Shown here piece by piece: positions 1-13,135 of a DNA stretch of 64,000 bases. The position numbers were made by a program, and so were the translations under genes. This DNA is from Trichoderma breve (Eukaryota; Ascomycota; Sordariomycetes; Hypocreales; Hypocreaceae), in NCBI RefSeq assembly GCF_028502605.1, contig NW_026611593.1, positions 496,001-560,000 on the forward strand, in the 5' to 3' direction. The notes below the pieces were generated by a model. It made no database searches. It saw nothing but the letters and a program-made list of their open reading frames with translations, and was not told the DNA's origin. The first letter of the stretch is position 1; each line of letters starts with the position of its first letter.

Positions 1-1485
1 CCCGACCGGACGACGTCATTCCAGCATCTTGAGGGTCCTGGGTCGAGTACGGAGTACGGAGTACATACAAGGCAGTACTTTGCGATTGATGCCTCCAAGA
101 GGTTATAGATGCTGACAGCCCTGACAAGGATTGACCTCAATATTGGATCTTATGTACTATTGACCCTATGTACGTATGTAACAAAAGGTCTGGAGCTCAT
201 CACTCGCACTGAATTGGGATTTCCATGACAATTATTAACATTCAATGGAACATTCAAACCTTCTCCTTAGTGCAAAGTGGTGGTGTTAGCCCCCTGTGGC
301 CCTCGATACGGGGTACATTAGCTTCTCGGGGCTTTCAGAGGCAGCAGCTGCTCCAAGCACCAACATGTAGGGTGACACTGCAGCCGTGATGGGATCAGGT
401 GGCTGAACTGCTTGATCCGTGCCGATTAATTAGCTGCCTGCGAGCACTGGACCTCGAATACTGTAGATTTGGTGAGATCCCCTTCAAGTTCCGACTGCGG
501 GCTCTGTCTGCACAAGACTCCCAGTGTGTGGTCTAATCCCAATCCCTCCTTATGAGAATAAGATCAAATCCCTCCCGTAACCGCAACGCCGCCCGCACGC
601 ATTGACTCATTCTGTCCATGTCAGTCATAATCATTGCTGAGTTCCCCCCTTACATGTATCGTGTACCTGGTGGTGCTCCCTACGAGTACCAAGCCAAGAC
701 CTGGGCTGCCCGTATTCTCTCCCCACCCCCCAGAAATGGATAGCAGGCACCGAATGATTTCCCCGACCAGCCCAAAGTTTCCTAGCACTTGGGGCTGCTG
801 CTAAAGGGATTGAAGCGCTGAGTGTGGGCGGATGAGCTCTCCGTACCCCGTACTCGCTAGCAGGTACAGGTACTGCGGCGCTAGCCCTCAGCAGCACCCA
901 TTAGCCCGTTAGCGGTAACCGTTAGCAGTACTGGGTACCTCTTCGGGGGCACATGGACCGCTAGCAGCACAAGCACAAGCACAAGCACAAGCTCACCATC
1001 TCCCATCCGGCCGGTGACATTGAACCTAATCCCATCCATCCATCCCATCCACTCGCCTTACCTTGGACCTTTTCGCTGCCTTGTCTCACTTCTGCCACGC
1101 TCACTTTGCCCTGACCTGACCCTGAGAAGCTCCCAGCGAAATCGTGACCCCCGGCTGCCAGCTTCAATCAATATCAATCAACCGCCTCCCGCCCTTCTCT
1201 CGCCCGACCATGAATCCCGCATAGCCCGCCTTGCAGCTATTCTCCTCGCCCCTCGCGGCTTCAGCCCGACCAAAGCACCAGCCAACAAAGAAATCCGACA
1301 TCGCAGCAGCATCAAGTCTCGCCTCGTCTCTCCCTTAGCAAATCGTTTCTACCTGTCCCAACTGAACGCGACTCCACAAAGACCAGCCGTTGACCCCATC
1401 GACCAACTCCCTCTACGACCGAGTCATCGCCTCTTCGATCTCCATCTCCATCTCCATCTCGACTCCTCCATCGATGCCAAACACG
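1..1485. other. Upstream intergenic region and probable 5' leader
   Basis: I see no supportable gene here. The stretch holds GTAC-rich motifs (GTACGGAGTAC-type repeats near 45-65 and 840-870), an AGCACA-type microsatellite near 963-991 and a TCCATC repeat near 1437-1462. An open frame from 1014 reads into the first intron of the next gene and has low-complexity composition, so I treat the 3' part as the 5' leader of the PQ-loop gene. Confidence 0.6.
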
Positions 1486-2700
1486 ATGGAGACCTCTCCC
1501 TTGACAATGGCCGTGGCCTCCACTTGCGACGCCCTCAAGACGCCCTCCTACATGGAGTTGACAGTTTCCATGTGAGTCGCAAATCTCGTCATCTCCAATT
1601 TTGCATTTCGTCTTGGTCCTAACAAGCACATTGTAGCGTCATTCTTATCGGTCTCTTGATCTCGTACCTGCCACAGCACTATCGCATCATTTCTCGAGGC
1701 ACCTCCGAAGGCATCTCCCCCTACTTTGTTCTTCTCGGCACAACCTCTGCCACCGCTGGCTTTGCCAACATCCTGACTGTGGCACCCTCTCGCAGAGCCA
1801 TTGGCTGCTGCAAGGAGCTGGAAACATTTGAGTGTGCCGCCGGACTGCTTGGTGTCGCCCAGCTCGGAACGCAATGGCTATGCTTCACTGCCATGTATGT
1901 TGACAGCCCCCTGTCCCCTGTCTATCCCTGATGACCTCCGCTAACTCCCCGATCCCTGCAGCCTTGTGCTGTTCCTCATCTTCTTCCGCTATCGCGAGGC
2001 CAACGTTCCCCAGGAGGAGCTTGGTGGAGAGAGCCCCAGATGGCAAACAGCCGTTGCCGTCGGTGGCCTCTGCATCCTTCACGGCCTAGTTGTCATTGCC
2101 TTGACTGGTGTTTTCGCTATTGCCATGCCTGACCGGCTCAACATGTGGGCTAATTTCCTCGGCGTCATGGCTGCCGTTCTAGCTGCCATTCAGTACATTC
2201 CCCAGATTTGGATGACCTACCACCTTAAGCACGTCGGTAGCTTGAGCATCCCCATGATGTGCATCCAGACACCAGGTGGTCTTTTATTCGCCGCCAGTCT
2301 CTTCATGAGACTTGGCATGGAGGGCTGGAGCACATGGGCTATTTACCTGTTGACGGCCGCCATGCAGGGCAGCGTGCTGACCATGGGCATCTACTACGAA
2401 GTTGCTAGACGCAGCGACGAATATGCGCACAGCTACGCCAGCAGTGCGCCCCAGTCTCCCATCGAGCATCACGCCACGCCGCAGCGCCCATACGCTCCTC
2501 GCACCTACTCCGAGGGCTGGGAGCGTGGCCTGCCGGGCCCCTTTACGGGCCACCCCGAGCGATATGCCGAAACCGAGGAGGACCTAGACGACATCGAGGA
2601 GCGAGAGGAGCGAGCCATTGCCAGAGAGAACCAGCCACTTCTCCGACCTGGCGGCATTGGCAACCCGCACAAGAACTACCACTCGACCTCGCGCCACTGA
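1486..2700 (+). CDS. PQ-loop repeat membrane protein
   Basis: Three exons: 1486-1571, 1637-1894 and 1962-2700, giving 360 residues. The introns are GTGAGT...TTGTAG and GTATGT...CTGCAG, both phase 2. The product is a multi-span membrane protein of the PQ-loop family (cystinosin/MtN3-like fold). The first PQ motif is in SYLPQHYRII near residues 38-50, and the second in YIPQIWMTYHLKHVGSLS in the middle of the protein. The last 90 or so residues are hydrophilic, acidic and proline-rich, probably a cytosolic tail. Family members move small solutes across vacuolar or endomembranes or regulate lipid flippases; the substrate cannot be read from sequence. In-frame ATGs at 1390 and 1474 are alternative starts. 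I chose 1486 because the upstream residues are a low-complexity Ser/Ile run. Confidence 0.85.
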
Positions 2701-3353
2701 TTTGGTGGTGTGTTCCGTTGAGACACAAGACCGCTTTGAAAAAAGGCGCTATCTTTTAACCAACTACCTTGCTGCTATTTACACTTGAGCTATAACTTGT
2801 ACCATTGCAGAGATAGAGCATCTCAGTGCGAGTAAAGGGATATTGATGCATTGCGTGATTTAGGGAGGACTCCCCCTTTTTTTTTTCTTTTTTTATTAAA
2901 AAGAGCTTTAGTTATTTTTTTTCCTTTTGATTCGGATATGATGTAAGATTATATATAGTAGTCGTCTACGGAGTAGTCTACTTTGCTTATTACCTGAGCT
3001 ATGAAGGAAATTGAGGCCGTTTATTTGGGCCGACGTTATGCATTGCAACGCTGACTGTTAAGCGAAATCACAAAAGTGCTTTTTTTTCAACCCAGATCAT
3101 GCGCCCACATTTCTACGTAGGTACACGTATATTGGGAAGAATCAGCAACTTCACTGTTCATCTTTTATATATGTGATTGTCATATGTTTGATCTAAAAGC
3201 CTCCATCTCCTCATGAGGGAGGTGAACGATTGTTCTTCATTAACTCTAAAGAAAGAAAATAGGATATATATAATCCACCATCATAAACACGTAAAATCCG
3301 TTGCGTCATTAAAACGGAGTAAAATCAACAACACTTTATAAACATCCCCCCCT
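2701..3353. other. Convergent 3' intergenic region
   Basis: This AT-rich spacer lies between two convergent genes, with T-tracts near 2877-2930. It should carry the 3' UTRs and polyadenylation signals of both. I see no further gene. Confidence 0.6.
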
Positions 3354-5314
3354 CTAAAAATTCATTTCACGCACATTGCTCTTCTTATCTTGCCCCTTGC
3401 CTCCAGTATGTCTCTCCTCATCATAACTGCCCTGGCTGCCACTATCATCCGCAGGCTGTATATCGTCGTCGAGATCCTCACCAACTTCCATCCATCGGTC
3501 GCTCGTAGCGGGGATGGGCGAGATCTTGCACAGGATCCAGTACATGCCGAGCGAGACGATGAAGCCGCAGAAGAAGTTGAGGTTGTAGATGTAGGTAGCG
3601 CCAATGGGCACTTTAGTGCCGACCGCGCCGGCGAAACCAACGACATTGATCAAAATGCCCGAGATGTAAGCTGCATATGCGCGCCAATGGATTCCCCAAG
3701 TGTAAAAGTACGGTCCGGTGCTGCGGCTGTCGTATAGCTCCTTGACATCCAAGTACCCCTTTCGCACGAGGTAGTAGTCGGAGACAATGACACCGGCGAT
3801 GGAGCTGAGGAAGACGCTGTAGGCAGACAGGTAGGTCGTGAACTGGTTGGAGCTGCTGAGAAGATTGTACGGGCACATTGCTAGACCAACAATAGCGCAA
3901 ATGTACGATCCGCGGCGGATGTTGATATATCGCGGGAGAAGTGCCGTCATATCTGTTCCAGCAGACACGGAGTTGGCTGCAATGTTGGTACCCAGCTGAG
4001 CTAGAGCAAAGGCCAAGGAGATGATGAAGACGCCGAATCTCTGGCCGGAGCCACCATCGTCGATGAATCGGCCAAGAAGATCCAGGGGGCTCCAAATTGG
4101 CTGGTCATAGATGATGGTGGACGACGACGAGACGATGATTCCGATGAAGGAGGTGATGGCAAAGCCCAGCGGAATGGTGAAAAGCTGCGACCACAGGGCA
4201 TCCTTGGGCTTGCGCGCAAATCGAGTAAAGTCACTGTCGTTTACAACCAGCGTGGCAAAGTTGGCAATGGAAGACATGACTCCATTGACGAACTGCCATC
4301 CGAGTTCGCTGCCGTGAATGGTAGCAGGCTGTCTAATGATGGGGCCGACACCACCGGCTCGGACACAGGCCCAGATGAGGAACGCAATCCCAGCAACAGG
4401 CACAAAGTAGGCCTTGACGGTAAACAGGTGACGGACCTTGTGTACAGGGAACCACAGAGCTGGCAGAGAACACACCCAAAATATGACAAACGAGACGTAC
4501 TCGGGAGTGTTGGTGGCGCTGGTGCCAAAGCTCCCCGGCATCTTAGTGGCATCCCAGGATTTCCAGATGGAGCGGATCATGAGATAGACGCAAGTGCCAC
4601 CGATGTAAGATTGAACGCCATACCAAATACATGCTGATTTATGTTAGCTGTTGTTTCCATGTGATGAGAGTGTGATTGGCGAAGAGCCCGAAGAAGCCCG
4701 GAGGATGCCAATGTCTCAGCGTTCCACATCGATTTCACTTACCCATGGCGGCACGATTGAAAACCGGCCATAGACTGCCCCAGATACCAAAAGATGATCG
4801 GCCAATGACTGGGAAACCAATATGGTATGTGGCTCCGATGCGTCCAGTGGTGACAATGAAACAGGCCGAAATAGAGTAGCCCAGCCAGACGCAAATCCAC
4901 GCCTGCCACCAAGAGAGACCGGCGATGATCATGGAAGAAGAAATCATCCACGTGTTGATGTTGAACGAGTCGGCGATCCAAAAGGCAACAAAATTCCAAG
5001 GGCCCCATTGTCGGCGCTCCTTCTCCACGGGCTTCAGGTCATGATTGACTAGCTAGGAGGAGAGTCAGCACCGCGTCTCGTCTCGCTCGGTCTCATCTCA
5101 TCACGTCTGATGTAAGTCTCGGTTCGGCTGTGAAGCTCAGGACAAGGGTGGCACGACACCACGACAGATGAATAGAGAGGGATCAGGTATGAGATGAGGA
5201 CGAGGAAGGGATAGAAAACAAGGACCGCACCATCAGCTGCGTAGTCGTCAGGCCAGGCTCGGCCTCGACAGCCAGCTTGTCAGCCAGATTTCTGAACCTC
5301 TGTCGCAACGCCAT
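3354..5314 (-). CDS. NCS1-family nucleobase/allantoin permease (Fur type)
   Basis: Three exons on the minus strand: 5314-5231, 5052-4743 and 4633-3354, giving 557 residues. The borders are phase-consistent, and residues across both junctions read as family consensus (VNHDLKPVE, then [16 protein letters not shown]). It is a 12-span proton symporter of the nucleobase:cation symporter-1 family. Other landmarks are [12 protein letters not shown] in the early helices and [19 protein letters not shown] in the central substrate-binding region. Fur-type members take up uracil, uridine, allantoin or related purine/pyrimidine derivatives; this sequence alone does not fix the substrate. The C-terminus is hydrophilic and acidic, as in Fur transporters regulated by endocytosis. 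The first intron donor is GTGCGG, weaker than the other sites. A cluster of GATAA motifs about 0.8-1 kb upstream suggests nitrogen control. Confidence 0.88.
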
Positions 5315-7649
5315 TGTTGATGGTCGGCAAGCAATGAGCCTTTCAAGCAGTAAAAAGGTTCAATTGCAGTCGAGAAGAGGGCATGAAGCGTATTTAGACC
5401 TTTTCGATGCAAAAACCAGTTAATAACCAAAAATCGATCAACCATGTACAACACGCAATGGAATGATCGACGCACAGATGACGTGGGGAGCCAGAATTAT
5501 ATTTTCTTGGGATGGAGGGTGGCAGACGTCGTTTGTGGGGGTTTCGCAAGGCGATGATCCACTGGCCGCTCTCTTTTCCTCTGATGGACACGCGAGTTGG
5601 GAGCCTGATGCCACTTTGTGCAATGTGAGGCTTTGTATGTATTCGTACTCCCACAAGGATGTGCTGGGCCGTGTGCCTTAGAGATCGGCGCGGAGTCGTC
5701 AGAGGCTTGAACTCAGCGGCAGCGGCGCAGAGGCGGGAGAGTCGAGAGGCTTTATTTGATTTCCTCTTCCGGCGAGCCACCAGCTAGACAAGCAAACAAG
5801 ATACAGAGCAGATGCGATAAAACAAAAAAAGCGGAGTTGGAGGGCGTTGAAAAAGAGCTGATAGTCGATCCATGCTGACTGACTGACTCCAGGTTGGCCC
5901 TAACGACACGATTTCTCCCTATCGGCGTAGAATGCTAGGCCTGTGGCAAGGCAAAGCAGGGACGGAGTTTTTGACCCTCAGCCCATCTCAGGCCAGGGCA
6001 AGGCCCGTCGGCTGCCTAGCAAACGCCCATCTCGTGGTCCCCGAAGACGATGATACCCTGCGATTGGTGGTGATGGGTTCGACGATAAGCTAAACCCATG
6101 GTCTGAGTGAGATAGCAGCAGCAGCGGGACAGGGGTTGACTAGTCAGAGTGTGGAGGAGGATCCGCCATCCCGCAAAAAAAAGAAGAAGAGGAGGAGAAT
6201 TCGATTACCCCATCTTATCGAGTCAACGGGAAACTGGGTGGGCTTTGGCGCGATAACTGCCGAATGGGTCGTTATCTGCTATCTCGGGACAGCAAGATAC
6301 GCGGGAGATAAGTCGAGATAATACTCGTAATAGTCGTGCTGCAGATAGCCAGACGGGCTATTTTGTGGATTTATACGTGTATGTTGAACAATAGCGCGGG
6401 AGGCTAACATGTTAGTTTCAGATTGCAAGACAGAGCCGTGATTGTTCGTTGATACATGTGTATCGTAATAAGCCGGACGGGAATGGATGGGGCTGCAGTT
6501 TTGTGGAGGAGGGGAATTGCCGCACAAACCACAGCACCTTGGGATGTTCATGTGATTTGATGCAAGGGAGAATCAGCCAGCCACCACATGCGAGATCCGG
6601 CCAGAGGGTTTAATGTTACTTTTTCTTTTACTAATACGGACCCTGCAGCATGTGGCCATCTACTGTACAGAAGAATTCCAGAACGCTGACAGGTACAGGA
6701 ATGACGAGCTGGCTTTGCTATTTCTTTACAAGTAATTATACCACGCTATCCAATTGGTGTAGCAGAGCAGCGGAGTGGCGTTGCAGTTGAAGCTGTCATC
6801 TTGTACCGCCAACTCTACATTTTATTGCCATTGTTATTCTTATGAATAGATGCAACGAAAAAGAAATTATCCTCAATTTTATCATTGAACGGTTTAGCAG
6901 TAGCTCCAAAACTTTGTAGCTGCTCATTGAATCCAGCTATATCCTTCAAATGCTGATGACCAAATCCCACCTTTCAAGTACAAATACATGGAGTATTCGA
7001 TGCTGCAAAAATATCATTGACAATTAGTAGTAAAGGGTGTTCCTTATTTAACATCCAGTGTTCATCACCTTGCGCCATTCTAGGATTTCGAGAAAATAGC
7101 ATGTTTGTCTTGTCGAGTCTGTTTAGAATTATGCTATAAACTTCACTTGATTATTGGTCAAGGTGATACCAAAGAAGTTCCCCGTTACATCACAAAAATA
7201 ATCCAATGCAGGGGAGTAGCTGAATATCAAGAGCGGAATGGGTGAGCAGTTGTCTTCAAGTCTTTATATATACTATAAACTTGATGCATCATAGACTCCT
7301 CTTTACTACATTGTCTCAATCTCTTGATATTCTCTTGATAGTTCCTGGATCCAAATGCCCATGCATGTTGGCTTACCCTGCAGCAAAAACTTAGAGTGGT
7401 TCGTTATCGGCTTATCGCATACTCCCCCGCCAGCCAACCAGCGACGCGTTGCCAGTCACTAGCCCGCTTTTTTTGTTTTCAATCCCCCACCATCTCCCCT
7501 CCTAACTACAATTTTTGGTGCAAGCATCGCTTCTCTCCCAGGAACCGCGTCTGGGAAACCGAACAACGGGAAAAAGAGACGAGAGAAAAGGGAAAGGAAA
7601 GAAATCAAAGAAATCCTTTTCCACCTCTGTGATTCCGCCGTCGCCCATC
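5315..7649. other. Long divergent intergenic region
   Basis: A 2.3-kb spacer between the divergent NCS1 permease and Kap114 genes. It holds an A/AAG-rich run near 6174-6200, the GATA cluster annotated separately, AT-rich sequence at 6600-7380 and a pyrimidine-rich stretch just before the Kap114 start. No open frame looks like a gene. Confidence 0.6.
6084..6322. promoter_or_regulatory. GATA-factor site cluster upstream of NCS1 permease
   Basis: GATAA cores lie at 6084-6089 (+), 6214-6219 (-), 6252-6257 (+), 6271-6276 (-), 6307-6312 (+) and 6317-6322 (+). Five of them fall within 109 bp, where about 0.2 would be expected by chance. AreA/NIT2-type nitrogen regulators bind paired GATA sites. The cluster lies 770-1010 bp upstream of the permease start, which suits nitrogen-repressible uptake of purine or pyrimidine derivatives. 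The functional role is inferred. Confidence 0.5.
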
Positions 7650-10600
7650 ATGGAGGACCAGCTGGCGCAGCTCCTGGCCAACACGCAGCTCCCCGAACAA
7701 GCACCCCGCCAAGCTGCCGAAATCGAGATCAGACGGGCTGAGTCGAATCCCGCGTTTCCCATTTCCCTTGCTCGCATCGGTGCGCACTCGTCCATCGACA
7801 CGAGCATTCGCCAGTCTGCCCTCAGCACTCTGCGCCTGTTTATCGAGAAGCATTGGGCCGTAGAGGAGCTCGACGATGAGCCCCATGTTCCCATCTCGGA
7901 CGAGGCCAGGGAGCTTCTGAAGCAGACGCTGCTCGAGGTTGCCCTGAGTCCCGAGGACGACCGAAAGGTCAAGATTGCTGCCAGGTAGGACTACACAACA
8001 CTCTCGTGTCTCACATTGAACGACCTACGAGGACATCGTGACATTCCCTTACCGAGGCTAGGAGGAGGATGATGCGTGCGGGCTTAAACAACAAACAGTC
8101 TTACTGATGCCCTCTCTTTACTCCAGTTATGCTGTTGGCAAGATTGCCATTCACGACTTTCCCGACCAATGGCCTGCCCTTCTCCCCACCATCCTCAACG
8201 TCATCCCCACGGGCAACGATTCTCAGCTGCACGGAGCCTTGAGGGTGCTTAGCGACCTGGTCGACGAAAGCCTCAGCGAGGACCAGTTCTTCTCCATGGC
8301 CCAGGACATCGCCAAAGCGCTCACCGAAGTTGCGCTCAACGAGAACCGAAAGCCGATGCTGCGCGCCCTTGCCATCTCTGTCTTCCGAGGATGCTTCGAC
8401 TTGATGTACATGGTCAAGGACGAAAACAAGGACGTCAAGGTCTTTGCTGAAGAACTGCTGCAACGATGGAACCCCTTTTTCATTGCTGTGCTCAAGGGCC
8501 GTCTGCCCGAGGGCGACTCTAGCTCCGGCGCTCAGCCCGAGGCCTGGAACAGCATCATTGCTCTCAAGCTGCAAGTCGTCAAGACTCTGCTCCGCATTCG
8601 CCGAGTCTTTCCCAACCTTCTCCTTCCCCAGAGCACCACCTTCTTCACTGCCGTGTGGGAAGAGCTTAGCATCATGCAGGGTGCTTACGAGCAGCTTTAC
8701 ATCATCGATGAGGTGCAGTCTCGATTGGAGGACTCCGACAACCTCCCATATACCCTCGATCTTCTCATCCTAGAGGAGCTCGACTTCCTTAACCAGTGCT
8801 TCCGCGCGCCCCCTGTCCAGGCCGAACTTGACAGCCATCTTCAGGCCCACACCTCTGGCCACGAAGTCCCCTGGATGATGGATCTTATGAAGATGCTCGT
8901 TGGGTACTCTCGGGTCACTCGCGAGGAGCAAGAGCTCTGGGACTTTGACTGCTCCTTGTACTTGGCAGAGGAAACTTCGGTCACTGCTAATTACACTGCC
9001 CGTACTGCCGCCGGTGACCTGCTCATCAAGTTAGGCGAGTGGTTCAATGAGAAGACGGTCGACGGCTTGTTTGGACATACAAAGAGCCTCTTCCCCGGAG
9101 AGGGCCCTTCTGCCTGGAGAAGTCAGGAGGCCGCGCTCTACCTGTTCGTCATGCTTGTTAGCGATTTCCAAGATTTGAACAAGCCCATCCCCGACGTCGT
9201 TGCAAGCGCTTATTTGGAGCTTGTCGACTTTTCCATCAGCCAAGCTAAGCAGCCGCTGTTGCGCGCTCGAGGTTATCTGGTGGGTGGCATCATTGGCCGC
9301 TCACACCAGACCCCACCCAACCTCGTTGATGCCATTGTCCATTCCATCACAAATGAAGAGTCTGAGGTTGTGCAGGTTGCCTGCATCAAGGCCATTGAAG
9401 GCCTTGTCAGCTCAGGACGTGTTGCCCATGACCGCCAGACACCCATCATCGCCTCCATCCAGTCTTACATGAACAGCAAGGACCCCGAGGAAATGGAGGA
9501 GGCTGACGAACTCCTCGTCACCCTGACCGAGGCTCTCAGAGCCGCCATCGGAATGGACAGCCAAATCGTCATTACCAGTGAAATTCCGTCGGTGGATCTT
9601 CTCTTCTTGCTGGCCAAGCTGGGAGCCAGCAACTTCCAGGTTACAATGCTTGTTACAGAGGCATTTGAAGACATTGTCACCAGCCTCTCGGATGCCTCTT
9701 CATATGGCGCTCTGTGCCAGCGTATCCTGCCAACATTGACTGGCGCCTTTGACGTGGCCAACCTCACAGAGGACAACCCCCTTGTTACGGTGAGTTGGTG
9801 ACAACATTCTTCAACACGGATCGAAATCACTTACTGACAATGACTTGACATAGGTTGCAACTGAGTTGCTCGTCGTTTTGACAGAGCATGCCTCCGAGCC
9901 TCTTCCGGAGGGCTTCGTAGCTGCTACGCTCCCCAAGCTTAACCGCCTGCTCATGGAGTCTGGAGAGGGCGACGTTTTGCGACCTGGATCCGAAGCAGTC
10001 AAGTGGATTCTGGTCCACGACCACCAACAAGTCTTTAACTGGCACGATTCCAACGGCCGATCCGGTTTGGAAGTCTGCCTGCACATTATTGACCGACTCC
10101 TAGGTCCTTCCATTGAGGACAATGCTGCCTCCGAGGTTGGAGGACTCGCTGCCGAACTTGTCGAGAAGGCTGGACAAGAGCGCCTGGGACCATTCCTGCC
10201 GCAGCTCCTTCAGGCCGTTGCTAACCGACTTGCTACTGCTCAAGCTGCCGCTTTCATCCAATCCCTTATCCTCGTCTTTGCCCGACTCTCCCTGGGCGGC
10301 GCGCAGGATGTTGTAGAGTTCCTGAGCCAGATCCAGATCAATGGCGAGAGTGGGCTTCAGGTTGTCCTGGCCAAGTGGCTGGAAAACTCTGTTAGCTTTG
10401 CCGGATATGACGAGATTAGACAAAAGTCGGTGTTAAGAATCTTGGAGTGAGCCCCCTGGTTTGGGCAGGACAGATTTGCTAACGTGTTTGTAGTGTGATT
10501 GCTTTGTCGAAGCTCTACTCGCTCAACGACCCCCGAGTAGCACAAACATCAGTCAAGGGCGATTTGATCGTCGGCGCCGATGACGGGATGATCAAGACCC

Positions 10601-11121
10601 GATCTCGCGCCAAGAAGAGTATGTCCCGCGGTGCCTTCACCATTTCCAGTACAGACGTCATGCTAGACCGACTGTATCACCAATACTTCAAAGAAGATAT
10701 CAAGACTAATACACCAACCCAACGAATAGACCCCGACAAGTACACCATCATCCCTGCCACACTCAAGATCGTCAAGGTCTTGATTGAGGAGCTCCTCTCT
10801 GCTTCTGGTGCTCGTGCTGCCGCCAGTGCCGCGTCTGCCGCCGTTGCTAGCGCAGAATTCGACGATGAAGACAACGACGAGGAGGGATGGGAAGATGACG
10901 ACGACACTCTTGACCTCTCCCTGGGCGCAACCAAGGCTGAGCTCATGGCGTTTGGCATGGACTCGAGCTCACGACAACGCGACGACGAGACGCAGCAGTA
11001 TCTGACCGAGTTCTTCATCCGTTGCGGCCGAGAGAACGTAGCTAACTTTCAGGAATGGTACAACCTGCTGTCGGACGACGAGAAGGCCAAGCTGAACGAA
11101 GTGGCTGCTGCTTCGGGCTAA
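7650..11121 (+). CDS. kap114: Importin-9/Kap114-family karyopherin
   Basis: Four exons: 7650-7984, 8127-9789, 9854-10446 and 10494-11121, giving 1072 residues, close to the roughly 1000 of yeast Kap114. The N-terminus (MEDQLAQLLANTQLPEQA, then IRQSALSTLRLFIEKHW) is an importin-beta N-terminal domain that binds Ran-GTP. The rest is a HEAT-repeat solenoid, with typical motifs such as AVGKIAIHDFPDQWPALLP. A strongly acidic loop (DDEDNDEEGWEDDDD) near residues 984-1000 matches the acidic insertion that Kap114 and importin-9 use for histones and basic cargo. The known role is nuclear import of histones H2A/H2B, TBP and other basic proteins. All borders are GT-AG and phase-consistent. Confidence 0.92.
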
Positions 11122-11783
11122 AATTATGCTTGTAGTCAGGGAAGCGTACCAGACAGCGAATCCTGCTCGAGGAAAATTCCTTTCTTTATGGCCTTTTTTA
11201 TTATCCAAGTGAAGTGAAAATGGGGGGATTCGGACCTGTCTTGGATGGAAACAAAATCACTTTATGACAGCGGAGAGAGACTGCAACCGAAAATAACAAG
11301 AAATCGAAGTAAAACAGAGAAAAAAAAAAAGCAGACAAAGATCACGATTGATACGAAAAACATTACGATGGTAGAGGCAGTAGTGATAGATACCTTGATA
11401 GTATAGAAAGAAATAAGACATTGTGCAAGAGAAGAAAGCGCCTTGTATCAAGCACCAGCGTTTGTCTGATTTAGCTCGATTGGGGCGAATTATTTTGTGA
11501 TGGCCGTCTTTTTCCCGCTCTTTACATACTATTTAGGAGATAGGTCATATATTGTATTGCCTTGCATACTTTTCACATAATATTGCCAATTGTTGAACTT
11601 TTGATACGGCAATCTCATCATTCATAAGATACATTTTCCAACGAGTGATAACTACCTTACTGTAGCTGCGCTGCTCATCGCTGCCTACACCACACAAACT
11701 ATGTAATAGGTGTCGTAACAACTACAATGAACAAATACTACTCATTGACCGCCGCTCGATTTACTCCCCCATCGTGCGCTGTC
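11122..11783. other. Convergent 3' intergenic region
   Basis: This spacer separates the 3' ends of Kap114 and PI31. It has an A-tract near 11321-11332 and AT-rich flanks. No gene is visible. Confidence 0.6.
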
Positions 11784-13135
11784 TTAAATAATATCGCCCG
11801 GGCCAAACCCTCCCGATCCAGAACCAAAACCTCCTGGACCAAAGCCAAAGCCTCCGTTGTTGCCGCCCCTGCCGCCTCCTCTCCCGGGAAATGGAGGCTG
11901 CTGCCCGAGGGGGTACATCGGTCCGTCACTCGGATCGACCGGATCGTACCTAGCTCCTGGAGGCCTTTGCGAGTTGTATCCTTGGCCATACTGTTGGCCT
12001 CCATAGCCGCCCTGTCCCGTAAACAGCGGATCGCCAAAGGTAGGATGCATGCCTGAAAAGCCGCCGGGCCGAGGCGGACCTCCGCCCACAAACGACCCCC
12101 TGAGCGGATCGTGGGGCCCAAGTCCTTGGGGATTGAGATCGTCATGTCCTATGTTGACGGGAGGCATTCGCAATCCCCCCATGTTTCGCGGTGGAGCGTT
12201 GATTTCGTGCTCATCCTCAAAACCAGGAGGGGGGAAATCACCAGGTATGGGCCGCCGAGGAGCGCCAGCATTGGGTAGTAAATCGGGATGCGGATAAGGG
12301 TGTGGTGGCTGCTGTGGTCGAAATGGCTCTGATGCCTGTGGAATCGCACCAGGGCGGTTGGGAGTCATGGAGCTGGGAGGGTCAAATCGTCTAGGTTGTT
12401 CGAAGCTGGGAGGGCGCTGTTGACCGCTCTCTTGAATGCGTCGTTCAATTGTAGACGGGATCTTTTGTTCCACGCCTTCCTCCGTCTCCAAATAGCCCTC
12501 TTTCTGAAGCTTTGGGATCAACTTTTGCACCAAATTGACCCTCAAGTCCCGAATTATCCTCTCGATAGTTCCGGGTGAGTCAAATAGAGCCTTCAGCGTC
12601 CCCACAAGATTGCTTCGGTCTTCCTGTCCATGGCCATCGAGGGGAATGCGAAAGGGCAGTTTGCTAGCGTTGACGACCTTTCGAGTCTCATACTCGATCC
12701 GGTAAATCTTTTCATCGCCGACAGCGAGAGCCCGGACCTCGACCTTTGCGCCCATGCGGTCGACGCGCAAGACAAATGTCATAGCCGACTGCTTGTGCCT
12801 ATATACAAAAGATAGAGCGCCGAACCCATTATTCCACTGAGGGGGGAGACGAGGTGCTAGAGTCTGGCATTCCTCTGTGAGATATCGTTAGTTATTCAGC
12901 CTTGTTTATGGACAGGGTAATGAGGGGCAGCAAGCATACCCAGCAACTTGTCTTCGTTAAAGCCGTACAGCCGAAAGTCGAGAGAGACAAAGTATGCGTG
13001 TGCGAGCAGCGCTACGACTTCGTAGGAACTTGCGATGTCGGACGATTCGTCGTTTGGCTGATGCGTGGGCAGAGCATCGGCCATGGCCTGGAGCACCGAG
13101 TCTGTGCTGACCGGCGTCTGCCGTGGTTCCGCCAT
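11784..13135 (-). CDS. Proteasome inhibitor PI31-like protein
   Basis: Two exons: 13135-12940 and 12874-11784, giving 428 residues (intron GTATGC...CACAG, phase 1). Residues 1 to about 170 form the PI31 N-terminal (FP-type) domain: hydrophobic helices, then WNNGFGALSFVYRHKQS and the MTFVLRVDRMGAKVEVRAL strand region. The second half is proline/glycine-rich, with the DLNPQG and RYDPVDPSDG motifs of the PI31 C-terminal proteasome-binding region, and ends in an RGG/GFG-rich tail. The yeast counterpart is Fub1. The family binds and modulates the 20S proteasome and has been linked to proteasome transport and assembly. An RGG-type tail after the PI31 C-domain may add RNA or protein contacts. It diverges from the Rev7 gene over a 532-bp spacer. 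Confidence 0.9.

Noticed and set aside
1014..1622. 202-codon frame upstream of the PQ-loop gene
   Set aside because: Low-complexity composition, overlaps the first exon and intron of the PQ-loop gene in another frame, no domain.
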